A DNA stretch of 64,000 bases from NCBI GenBank assembly GCA_902526005.1, contig CABZIW010000002.1, positions 217,737 to 281,736 of the forward strand, in the 5' to 3' direction. Of this stretch, positions 56,473-64,000 are shown in pieces. This DNA is from an uncultured Pelagibacteraceae bacterium (lineage in GTDB: Bacteria; Pseudomonadota; Alphaproteobacteria; Pelagibacterales; AG-422-B15). Each line of letters opens with the position of its first letter. Position 1 is the stretch's first letter. The position numbers and the translations under genes are program-made. The notes under the pieces are model-generated. The model was not told the DNA's origin. It saw only the letters and a program-made list of their open reading frames with translations, and did not search any database.

Positions 56473-57078
56473 CTAAATTTTTTGTCGTGCACTGAGAGCG
56501 GCGGCAATAGTTCCTTCATCCATGTAATCCAGCTCACCACCAACAGGCACGCCGTGCCCTAAGCGACTCACTTCAACGCTGTGTTTTGATAATGTATCCG
56601 CTACGTAATGAGCAGTTGTTTGACCATCAACGGTTGCACTCAAAGCCAATATAACTTCGTCAATTTTTTCGCCTTCAATTCGATCAATAAGTTTTTTTAG
56701 ATTTAAATCATCGGGCCCAATGCTGTTTATAGCAGATAGGTTACCACCCAACACATGATACAATCCGTTAAATACTTCAGATTTCTCAAGTGCCCATAGA
56801 TCTGCGATATTTTCAACAACACAGATTTGATTTTTAGATCGACCCTCATTTGTACAGATCATGCATGGAGAATTAACATCTATGTTTCCACAAATTTCAC
56901 ATGTAACAATATTTTCACTCGATGATAAAAGCGACTCAGCGAGTGGGACCATTAACTGTTCTTTATTCTTTATTAAATGAAGTGCCGCTCTGCTCGCAGA
57001 TTTGGGTCCAAAACCAGGCAGTTTACTGATTAAAAGTATTAACTTGTCAATTTCTGGATTAGATATACGAGATTTCAT
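56473..57078 (-). CDS. recR: Recombination protein RecR
   Basis: LPGFGPKSASRAALHLI; CEICGNIDVNSPCMIC; YHVLGGNLSAINSIGPDDLNL; LGHGVPVGGELDYMDEGTI. Confidence 0.96.
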   Translation of the reverse strand: MKSRISNPEIDKLILLISKLPGFGPKSASRAALHLIKNKEQLMVPLAESLLSSSENIVTCEICGNIDVNSPCMICTNEGRSKNQICVVENIADLWALEKSEVFNGLYHVLGGNLSAINSIGPDDLNLKKLIDRIEGEKIDEVILALSATVDGQTTAHYVADTLSKHSVEVSRLGHGVPVGGELDYMDEGTIAAALSARQKI

Positions 57079-57079
57079 A

Positions 57080-57403
57080 CTAGAAAGGCAGTTTCATTCC
57101 TGGAGGAAGTTTTATACCACCGGTAAGAGAACTCATTTCATCCGCAATTTTTCTTTGAATTTTGTCTCGCGCATCATTAAAAGCTGCAACTATCAAATCT
57201 TCTAAAATTTCTTTCTCATTTTTATCTATCGCTGTTTCGTCAATGTTTACAGAAGTTACATTATTTTTTCCATTTATAGTTATTTTAACTATTCCCCCAC
57301 CTGAGATACCCTCGGCTTCCAGTGTTTCTACCTTTTCCTGAGCCTCAGCCATTTTTTTTTGCAAGTCTTGGGCCTGCTTAATCATATTGTTAAAATTATT
57401 CAT
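57080..57403 (-). CDS. YbaB/EbfC family nucleoid-associated protein
   Basis: NMIKQAQDLQKKMAEAQEKVETLEAEGISGGGIVKITINGK; GGIKLPPGMKLPF; located between recR and dnaX. Confidence 0.95.
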   Translation of the reverse strand: MNNFNNMIKQAQDLQKKMAEAQEKVETLEAEGISGGGIVKITINGKNNVTSVNIDETAIDKNEKEILEDLIVAAFNDARDKIQRKIADEMSSLTGGIKLPPGMKLPF

Positions 57404-57405
57404 AT

Positions 57406-58680
57406 TTATTTCTCTTCAATTTGTTCAACTTCAGTCCCAGGAAAGAAATCAATAATTTCTTTTACTTTTGGATCCATTTCTGAAGATGTTTCTCCTGATT
57501 TATCCTGTATTTTATTATCATTTTTTTCAACCATATTATTTAGTTCACTTATTAATTCATTAGGTTTTGGTATATCATTTAAATAAATGATCCTAATGAT
57601 CAACATTTCAAGCGAAGTTATGGGAGAAAATGAGTCTGTAACTTCATGCAATCCCTTATTAAGCATTTGCCAGATCATTGAGAGAGTGGATACATCAAGA
57701 TTACCTGCTACCTCTTGTACTGCATTATATTCACTGTCTGTAAGTGAGCTTTTAACTCCCTCAGCTGCATCAATATTAATCATAGTCAAACTATGAACAG
57801 TTTCTATCAGATCTTTTACAATCATTGATGGATCAGCTCCGTTGTCATAAAGTTCATTTATTTTTTCAAGTGACTGTTGAGTTTGACCGGCAGTAATGAA
57901 TTTGATTAGTTCTAAAATTTTGGTTGGATCGTTTAAACCGATCATCTCTTTTACTTGCTCTTCAGAAATATGTTTACCTGAAAACGCAATAGATTGATCG
58001 AGTATAGACAGACCATCTCTTACAGATCCATCTGCAGCTCTTGCGATAATTTTCAATGCACCTTCCTCAAACTCAACAGTTTCCTTTTCACATATGGATT
58101 TTAAAAAAATAACTAAATCATCAGGTTCAACTCTTTTTAAATCATATCTTTGGCATCTTGATAGTATGGTTGTAGGTATTTTTCTTACCTCAGTAGTTGC
58201 AAAAATAAATTTCACATGAGGTGGCGGCTCTTCCAATGTTTTAAGTAATCCATTAAAGGCTGCGGTCGATAACATATGAACTTCATCTATAATATATACT
58301 TTATACTTTGATGATACGGGCGAGTATTGAACGCCTTCAATCAGCTCTCTTATATCAGCTATTCCAGTGCGCGATGCTGCATCCATTTCATAAACATCAA
58401 CACTTCTAGACTCTGTTATCGCTTTACAATTGTCACAAACCCCACATGGCTCTTTGTTATCTTGCTCCGTTATGTTCAAACAATTTAGTGATTTTGCGAT
58501 AATTCTAGCTGTCGTTGTTTTCCCCACACCTCTAACCCCTGTGAGTAAATAAGCGTTGGCAATTCTATTCATCTCAATTGCATTTTGTATTGTCCTAGAC
58601 ATGAGATCTTGACCAATAAGTTCACTAAACTTTAGTGGTCTATATTTTAATGGAATAGGTATGTTGGTTGTTTCGGACAT
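57406..58680 (-). CDS. dnaX: DNA polymerase III subunit gamma/tau (short form)
   Basis: YRPLKFSELIGQDLM; LLTGVRGVGKTTTARIIAKSLNC; CGVCDNCKAI; VYIIDEVHMLSTAAFNGLLKTLEEPPPHVKFIFATTEVRKIPTTILSRCQRYDL; only ~424 aa. Confidence 0.95.
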   Translation of the reverse strand: MSETTNIPIPLKYRPLKFSELIGQDLMSRTIQNAIEMNRIANAYLLTGVRGVGKTTTARIIAKSLNCLNITEQDNKEPCGVCDNCKAITESRSVDVYEMDAASRTGIADIRELIEGVQYSPVSSKYKVYIIDEVHMLSTAAFNGLLKTLEEPPPHVKFIFATTEVRKIPTTILSRCQRYDLKRVEPDDLVIFLKSICEKETVEFEEGALKIIARAADGSVRDGLSILDQSIAFSGKHISEEQVKEMIGLNDPTKILELIKFITAGQTQQSLEKINELYDNGADPSMIVKDLIETVHSLTMINIDAAEGVKSSLTDSEYNAVQEVAGNLDVSTLSMIWQMLNKGLHEVTDSFSPITSLEMLIIRIIYLNDIPKPNELISELNNMVEKNDNKIQDKSGETSSEMDPKVKEIIDFFPGTEVEQIEEK

Positions 58681-58700
58681 AAAAATCACTAATCTTTAGT

Positions 58701-58790
58701 GGGAGATCAACGTAACCCAAATATCTTCGTTACGGCTGCTTCTTTTCAGACCTGACCGGATTGGCGAATAACTTGTCTACTCAATCTCCC
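58701..58790 (-). ncRNA. ffs: Bacterial small SRP RNA (4.5S RNA)
   Basis: Minus strand GGGAGATTGAGTAGACAAGTTATTCGCCAATCCGGTCAGGTCTGAAAAGAAGCAGCCGTAACGAAGATATTTGGGTTACGTTGATCTCCC; conserved GGTCAGGTC-loop-GAAGCAGCC core and pairing GGGAGAT/ATCTCCC ends; next to dnaX. Confidence 0.93.
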
Positions 58791-58842
58791 AAAATATTGT
58801 ATCATAACGAAAATAAAATGTTGTTTAATAAATAATAAATTA

Positions 58843-59766
58843 ATGAACAAAATAATATTTGCAAATAATCCTCTCGATAGAATGTCAGGTTTTAGAAGCG
58901 ATAAAGACTGGCAAAAAGCAAATTTATTGGACAATGAAACACGTTTTGTTGTTTTTCACTCAGGGAAACCATTGATACACGTGAGCAGTGAACCTGGCTC
59001 AAATTCAACAATTTTTTTAGCCACATATGATCAAATAAAAAATTTTATTGAAGATGCTTATTTGCTTTTCCTAGGCAAGTTAAAAAATAAAAGCTACTAC
59101 GCCATAGATTTATCAAAAAGTAACAAAGACTTCGACAAAACTGCATTTCCTAACTGTAAATTTATTGATTTAAGATCGATAGCGCAGAGTATTTCCCCAG
59201 AAGACACAGGTATTCTTGCCCAGGCTAAGTCCATGGTCGAATGGAATTCATCCAATATTTTTTGTACCAGATGTGAAAGTTCCCGACTTGAAACTGTTGA
59301 TGCAGGTTGCAAAAAAATTTGCAAAAATTGTAACGTAGAATTATTTCCTCGTGTTGACCCTGTCGTAATCATGCTTCCTATTTTTAAAGACAAATGTTTA
59401 CTCGGTCGCCAAAAAATATTTCCACCCAGAATGTTCTCAGCACTGGCAGGTTTTTTAGAACCGGGTGAAACCATCGAAGATGCAGTTATTAGAGAAGTTA
59501 AAGAAGAAGTGGGATTAAATGTTACAAGTGTTGAGTATAAATTTACCCAACCATGGCCATTTCCCTCTCAATTAATGATCGCATGTTTCTGTCAAACAGA
59601 TGGTGATACAACTGATTTAGATCAGGATGAAATTGAAGATGCAGTATGGTTATCTCGAGAAGACTTAAATCGTATATTCGTTGGTAAAAGCCCTGACAGG
59701 ATATGGATACCTCCTGCAATGGCTGTAGCTCACCAATTAATTGTTGCTTGGATGCACAATAAGTAA
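58843..59766 (+). CDS. nudC: NAD(+) diphosphatase (NUDIX)
   Basis: Zn ribbon CTRCESSRLETVDAGCKKICKNCNVELFPRVDPVVIML; Nudix GFLEPGETIEDAVIREVKEEVGL; QPWPFPSQLMIACF (SQPWPFPxS). Confidence 0.95.
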   Translation: MNKIIFANNPLDRMSGFRSDKDWQKANLLDNETRFVVFHSGKPLIHVSSEPGSNSTIFLATYDQIKNFIEDAYLLFLGKLKNKSYYAIDLSKSNKDFDKTAFPNCKFIDLRSIAQSISPEDTGILAQAKSMVEWNSSNIFCTRCESSRLETVDAGCKKICKNCNVELFPRVDPVVIMLPIFKDKCLLGRQKIFPPRMFSALAGFLEPGETIEDAVIREVKEEVGLNVTSVEYKFTQPWPFPSQLMIACFCQTDGDTTDLDQDEIEDAVWLSREDLNRIFVGKSPDRIWIPPAMAVAHQLIVAWMHNK

Positions 59767-59767
59767 A

Positions 59768-60601
59768 CTAATTGTTTCTATATGAATGTTTTGGATAAAC
59801 ACCTAAGACTTTCAGTTTTTCAGTATAAAAGGATAGTTCTTCTAAAGCTCCTTTTACCGATTGATCTTCAGCGTGGCCATCTAGATCAATATAGAATTGA
59901 GCTTTATTAAAATCACCATCAACAATAAAACTCTCTAATTTAGTTAGATTAACCCCATTAGTTGCAAAACCTCCGAGTGCCTTATAAAGAGCTGAAGGAA
60001 CACTCTTTACTTCAAATATGCAACTTGTCAGGTATGACAAGTTATCGTTTCTTTCTTGTTGAAGTTCTTTTGACATTATTAAAAATCGTGTTGTATTGTT
60101 TTTCATGTCTTGAATATTTGTATCTACTATATCTAATCCATAAGTATCAGCTGCAAGTGTTGAGGCAATCGCTGAATCTTCCATTGTTCCTTGCTCACTA
60201 ATAAATTTGGCAGAACCTGCGGTGTCCGCCATTATGATGACATCTAAATTATATTTTTTTATCGCAGCATGACATTGTCCAATAGCCATAGAATGACTAC
60301 GTACATTTTTAATTGTATCTAAGGAAGCGCCTGGTTTTACCATTAACTGATGATTGATCTCTTGAAAGTGTTCTGAATATATTTTTAAATCGTATCCACC
60401 AAGTAAGTAGTGAATATCCGCTACCCTGCCCGCGACCGAGTTTTCAATTGGTATCATGGCTAAATGACACTCTGATGCATTAACTTGCTCCATGGCAGAC
60501 TCAAATGTTCTGCACGCAACAGGATTGTGATCAGGCGCAGCTTCAATGCACGCAAGATGTGAATAAGCTCCGAGTTCACCCTGAAAAGCTATTTTTTTCA
60601 T
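59768..60601 (-). CDS. pheA: Prephenate dehydratase
   Basis: IAFQGELGAYSHLAC; IPIENSVAGRVADIHYLL; NNTTRFLIM; ACT domain with NLTKLESF. Confidence 0.95.
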   Translation of the reverse strand: MKKIAFQGELGAYSHLACIEAAPDHNPVACRTFESAMEQVNASECHLAMIPIENSVAGRVADIHYLLGGYDLKIYSEHFQEINHQLMVKPGASLDTIKNVRSHSMAIGQCHAAIKKYNLDVIIMADTAGSAKFISEQGTMEDSAIASTLAADTYGLDIVDTNIQDMKNNTTRFLIMSKELQQERNDNLSYLTSCIFEVKSVPSALYKALGGFATNGVNLTKLESFIVDGDFNKAQFYIDLDGHAEDQSVKGALEELSFYTEKLKVLGVYPKHSYRNN

Positions 60602-61341
60602 TTGCTTAATATCTTTCTAATTTCTTCTAAGTCATCCGGAGTATCAACTCCGAGAGGTAAAAAGTCAATTAAACCAATTTTTATTTTCATATTATTATCA
60701 AGTGCTCTTAATTGCTCTAATTTTTCATTTTTTTCTCGATCAGTTTGAGACAAAGTGACAAATTTTTCTAGAGCATCTCTCTTAAAAGAGTAAATACCTA
60801 TGTGATGAAAAAGGTTCTTAGAATCATAATCTCCTTGTTTTCTTACAAAATTCTCTGCATAAGACTCAGTTTCACTACCAGATAAATTACAGACTGCTTT
60901 TACAAATTGCTCCTTCTTTAGATCTTCCTCTTTTTCAAACTGGGTGACCAGTGTGCCTATTTCATTTTCTTCTGATGATAATAAATTTAAAACTTTCTCT
61001 AAAGGCATCGAGTTAATTGTAGGCAAGTCGCCTTGTAAATTAATGATGTAATGAATCATTTTACCTGGATCAATTACTTGAAGCGCTTCATGCATGCGAT
61101 CAGTACCTGTCTGATGATTTCCAGAGGTCATACATACATCACCCCCAAGACTTTCAATACACTTGGCGATTTCATCACTGTCTGTAGCAACCACTACTCG
61201 ACCCAAATCAGAAGCAATGGCTGACTCCCAAACATGTTGGATCATTGGTTTGCCAGCAATGTCGAGCAAAGGCTTATTTGGTAGCCTGCTCGCTTGTAAT
61301 CTGACCGGGATAATTATCGCTGTGTTTTCTTGGCTTATCAT
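60598..61341 (-). CDS. kdsB: 3-deoxy-manno-octulosonate cytidylyltransferase
   Basis: IIPVRLQASRLPNKPLLDIAGKPMIQHVWE; VVVATDSDEIAKCIESLGGDVCMTSGNHQTGTDR; NLQGDLP; GVDTPDDLEEIRKIL. Confidence 0.94.
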   Translation of the reverse strand: MISQENTAIIIPVRLQASRLPNKPLLDIAGKPMIQHVWESAIASDLGRVVVATDSDEIAKCIESLGGDVCMTSGNHQTGTDRMHEALQVIDPGKMIHYIINLQGDLPTINSMPLEKVLNLLSSEENEIGTLVTQFEKEEDLKKEQFVKAVCNLSGSETESYAENFVRKQGDYDSKNLFHHIGIYSFKRDALEKFVTLSQTDREKNEKLEQLRALDNNMKIKIGLIDFLPLGVDTPDDLEEIRKILSK

Positions 61342-61348
61342 AAACAAA

Positions 61349-61371
61349 TTATGCGACTAGAAGACGCATAA
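61349..61371. repeat. Inverted repeat between divergent kdsB and cytochrome c genes
   Basis: TTATGCG-ACTAGAAGA-CGCATAA, 7-bp perfect arms, 9-nt spacer. Confidence 0.7.
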
Positions 61372-61429
61372 AAACTTGATTAAATTCGGTTATTGTTTAA
61401 ATAATTATCTAATTACGTCAAGAGACATC

Positions 61430-61984
61430 ATGGATTCATTCGAAATTAATAAAATTGTAGCCTGTGTATTAGTTGTGGCCCTTGTATTTATCGGTTTAGC
61501 AAACTTCAGTGAGATTTTATATCATGTTGAAAAACCTGAGGTAGCAGCCTATCAAGTTGAGGGAGCTGAAGATATGGTGGTGTCTGCATCAGCAGCAATG
61601 GCAGACGACACTGCTACTTCGGAACCTGAAATACCAATTCAGACTCTGCTTGCATCAGCAGATATAGAAAAAGGTGCAAAGGTCTTTAAGAAATGTTCAC
61701 AGTGTCATGTTGTAGAAAAAGGTGGAGCAAATAAAATTGGGCCAGCGCTCTGGGATATAGTAAATAAAGATATTGGTTCAAAAGAGGATTATAAATACTC
61801 AAATGCAATGGCGGCATATGGAGGCAACTGGACATACGAGCAACTTAACGGATATCTTTTGAATCCAAAAAAATATATTGAAGGTACAAAAATGTCTTTT
61901 GTGGGTCTAAAAAAAGAAAAAGATAGAGCAAACGTCATACTTTATCTTAGAAGCTTCAGCGATAATCCTGCACCAATTGAATAA
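61430..61984 (+). CDS. Membrane-anchored class I cytochrome c (CycM/c552-like)
   Basis: N-terminal TM anchor, KVFKKCSQCHVVEKGGANKIGPALW, distal GTKMSFVGLKKEKDRANVILYLRSF. Confidence 0.92.
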   Translation: MDSFEINKIVACVLVVALVFIGLANFSEILYHVEKPEVAAYQVEGAEDMVVSASAAMADDTATSEPEIPIQTLLASADIEKGAKVFKKCSQCHVVEKGGANKIGPALWDIVNKDIGSKEDYKYSNAMAAYGGNWTYEQLNGYLLNPKKYIEGTKMSFVGLKKEKDRANVILYLRSFSDNPAPIE

Positions 61985-62047
61985 GTCCGAATAATCTGCA
62001 ATATATTGATTGACGTCAGTCGGCACTATTACCTATTCTAATATTTA

Positions 62048-63379
62048 ATGACGAGAGAAAATGTAGGATTATCAATTTATTTTGATAACAGAATGCTGCG
62101 CATCTTGCTGCTTGGAGCAATTAGTGGTTTTCCTTGGGTGATAATTGGAAGTGCTCTTTCACTTTGGCTTAAAGATTATGAATTATCAAGAAGTACAATT
62201 GGATGGGCGGGTCTTATTTTTAGTGTATATGCAATTAACTTTATTTGGGCTCCAATTATTGACCGTGTAAAAATTCCTTTCTTGACACAAAAAATTGGCC
62301 ACAGGAAATCGTGGATCATTTCTTTACAGGCAACAATACTGGTATGTCTATTTATTTGGACAACTCTCAATCCTGTTACAAATTTAGAATTAATTATTTT
62401 ACTTGGATTATTGATAGCTATTTCCTCGGCATCTCAAGATATAACAATTGATGCTTTAAGAATTGAGCAAATAGGTGAGAATGAAAAAGCATCAATGGCA
62501 GCTGGCGCATCAATAGCTGTGGTTGGTTGGTGGACGGGTTATAAAATAGGTGGAATGCTCACACTTTTTGTTGCTGATTATTTTGAACAGCAAGGCTTAG
62601 CTAATTATTGGCAATTAACTTTTCTGTTCATTTGCTTAATCATTTTTCTTTTTAATATTGGACTTTTATTTATTCCAGAAGATCTATCGAATAAAAGGCA
62701 AATTGCTCAAAAAAGTGATCAAGATCGTTTAAAGTTAAATAAATTTTCAGCCTGGTTTGTAAGTACTATCGTAAGTCCACTAATTAGTTTCTTCAAAAAA
62801 AATGGGTTAACCATCAGTCTGTTGATTATCGGGTTCATATTTTTATTTAAAATTGGTGAAGCATTTTTGGGACGTATGTCCATAATATTTTACGACGAAA
62901 TGGGATTTTCAAAATCTGATATTGCAATTTACTCAAAAGGACTTGGATGGATAACAACAATTGTATTTACATTATTGGGTGGTTGGTTTTCCATAAAATC
63001 AGGTGTTGTTAGAGCGCTATTCATTTCAGGAATTGCAATGGCGATTACAAACATAATGTTTAGTGTAATGGCATGGTCTGAGAAATCAGTTTTACTCTTT
63101 GCTGCCGCAGTATTACTTGATGATTTGGCTGCAGCTTTTGCTACTGTGGCTTTTGTTACCTTTATTTCGCTACTTGTTGACCGAACGTATACCGCAACTC
63201 AATATGCCCTTTTGGCATCGCTTGGAACAGCTGGAAGAACACTAATGGCATCATCTTCAGGATCATTAGTCGACTGGTTGCAGGGAGATTGGGGTGTTTT
63301 CTTTATAATTACCGCTGTCATGGTAATTCCTTCATTGATTTTGCTTTGGTTTATTAGAAATAAATTTTCATTCAATTAA
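62048..63379 (+). CDS. MFS transporter, AmpG-like
   Basis: LLLGAISGFPWVIIGSALSLWLKDYELSRSTIGWAGLI; WAPIIDRV; SSASQDITIDALRIEQ. Confidence 0.82.
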   Translation: MTRENVGLSIYFDNRMLRILLLGAISGFPWVIIGSALSLWLKDYELSRSTIGWAGLIFSVYAINFIWAPIIDRVKIPFLTQKIGHRKSWIISLQATILVCLFIWTTLNPVTNLELIILLGLLIAISSASQDITIDALRIEQIGENEKASMAAGASIAVVGWWTGYKIGGMLTLFVADYFEQQGLANYWQLTFLFICLIIFLFNIGLLFIPEDLSNKRQIAQKSDQDRLKLNKFSAWFVSTIVSPLISFFKKNGLTISLLIIGFIFLFKIGEAFLGRMSIIFYDEMGFSKSDIAIYSKGLGWITTIVFTLLGGWFSIKSGVVRALFISGIAMAITNIMFSVMAWSEKSVLLFAAAVLLDDLAAAFATVAFVTFISLLVDRTYTATQYALLASLGTAGRTLMASSSGSLVDWLQGDWGVFFIITAVMVIPSLILLWFIRNKFSFN

Positions 63380-63380
63380 T

Positions 63381-64000
63381 TCATAACCTTCCAATCTTTT
63401 TAATCTTACCATTTGATTTTAATATTCTTTTTTTCGCTGTACCTAATGGCTCAATCGCAGTTTTCATATGAAAAGCATTTGCATGAATGATATTCAAATT
63501 ATCAATCATCATTGCAACATGCCCTTTCCAAAATACTAGATCCCCTGCTTTGAGATCTTTTTCATACTTAACTTCATTAGTAACAAATATCTCTTGCATA
63601 TCTGTATCCCTTGGAAAAGGCTTATTATTAATCTGATGGAGATTTTGGATTAACCCTGAACAATCTATGCCCATTGAATCTCTTCCACCCCATAGATAAG
63701 GGGTATCTAAGTATTGTTTTGATAAATCTATATGATTGAATTTGCTACTTTTAACCTTTACAAGATCTAGACTTGGACACCAACCCAAATTTTTAATAAG
63801 CGAATATTTTCCCTTAATTTTAATTACCTCAACTAATGAGTTAAAACTCAAGTAACCTTTTGTGGCACTTTTTATATCTGGTTTAGTGTAAATAACTGTT
63901 CTTAAGGAGATTACTTTTGAATTAGGTTTATAAGTTTTTCTCGTTAGATTAATAGAAGGAGTATATCCAACATAATTATCTCTTCGAGACTGAATCCAAG
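63381..64000 (-). CDS. NlpC/P60 family peptidase with N-terminal SH3-like domain; 5' end beyond window
   Basis: TPYLWGGRDSMGIDCSGLIQ; KAGDLVFWKGHVAMMID; frame stays open upstream of the listed ORF start to the window end (WIQSRRDNYVGYTPSINLTRKTYKPNSKVISLRTVIYTKPDIKSATKGYL). Confidence 0.9.
   Translation of the reverse strand, partial: WIQSRRDNYVGYTPSINLTRKTYKPNSKVISLRTVIYTKPDIKSATKGYLSFNSLVEVIKIKGKYSLIKNLGWCPSLDLVKVKSSKFNHIDLSKQYLDTPYLWGGRDSMGIDCSGLIQNLHQINNKPFPRDTDMQEIFVTNEVKYEKDLKAGDLVFWKGHVAMMIDNLNIIHANAFHMKTAIEPLGTAKKRILKSNGKIKKIGRL

Noticed and set aside
58746-58934. 62-aa minus-strand ORF upstream of dnaX
   Set aside because: Overlaps the SRP RNA and nudC start; the RNA explains the sequence.
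59097-59474. 125-aa minus-strand ORF
   Set aside because: Antisense to nudC; no coding evidence.
1-64000. Search by eye for CRISPR arrays, transposases, integrases, phage genes, restriction or toxin-antitoxin modules
   Set aside because: None seen; no regularly spaced direct repeats and no ORF with such motifs.

Overview
This is an A+T-rich, gene-dense bacterial chromosome segment. It is most likely from a streamlined marine-type alphaproteobacterium, inferred from a GcrA homologue, class I LysRS, and the rpmH-rnpA-yidD-yidC-argB-dapD-dapE and truA-fmt-def-recR-ybaB-dnaX blocks. I see no CRISPR array, prophage, transposase or rRNA. The content is a polyamine-type ABC transporter, a divergent GST/nitronate-monooxygenase versus TetR/DJ-1/MBL/sulfatase locus, a beta-glycoside/galactose cassette, fatty-acyl-CoA metabolism, a TauE/TIGR02186/CcdA cassette, housekeeping genes, a CP-ATPgrasp/Alpha-E/transglutaminase cassette, one tRNA-Arg(ACG) and an SRP RNA. 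The items I rate most worth follow-up are: (1) a perfect 8-7-8 inverted repeat between the divergent TetR and nitronate-monooxygenase genes, overlapping a -35 box, which suggests one operator controls an 11-gene detoxification-like locus; (2) a short dnaX that appears to lack most of the tau-specific region and has an A7 tract where a -1 slip gives an immediate stop; (3) two unannotated tiny membrane-protein ORFs (29 and 33 aa); (4) the three-gene CP-ATPgrasp/Alpha-E/transglutaminase cassette with a structured 340 bp leader region; (5) several perfect inverted repeats in intergenic regions. Family assignments come from reading the translated sequences; no database search was run.
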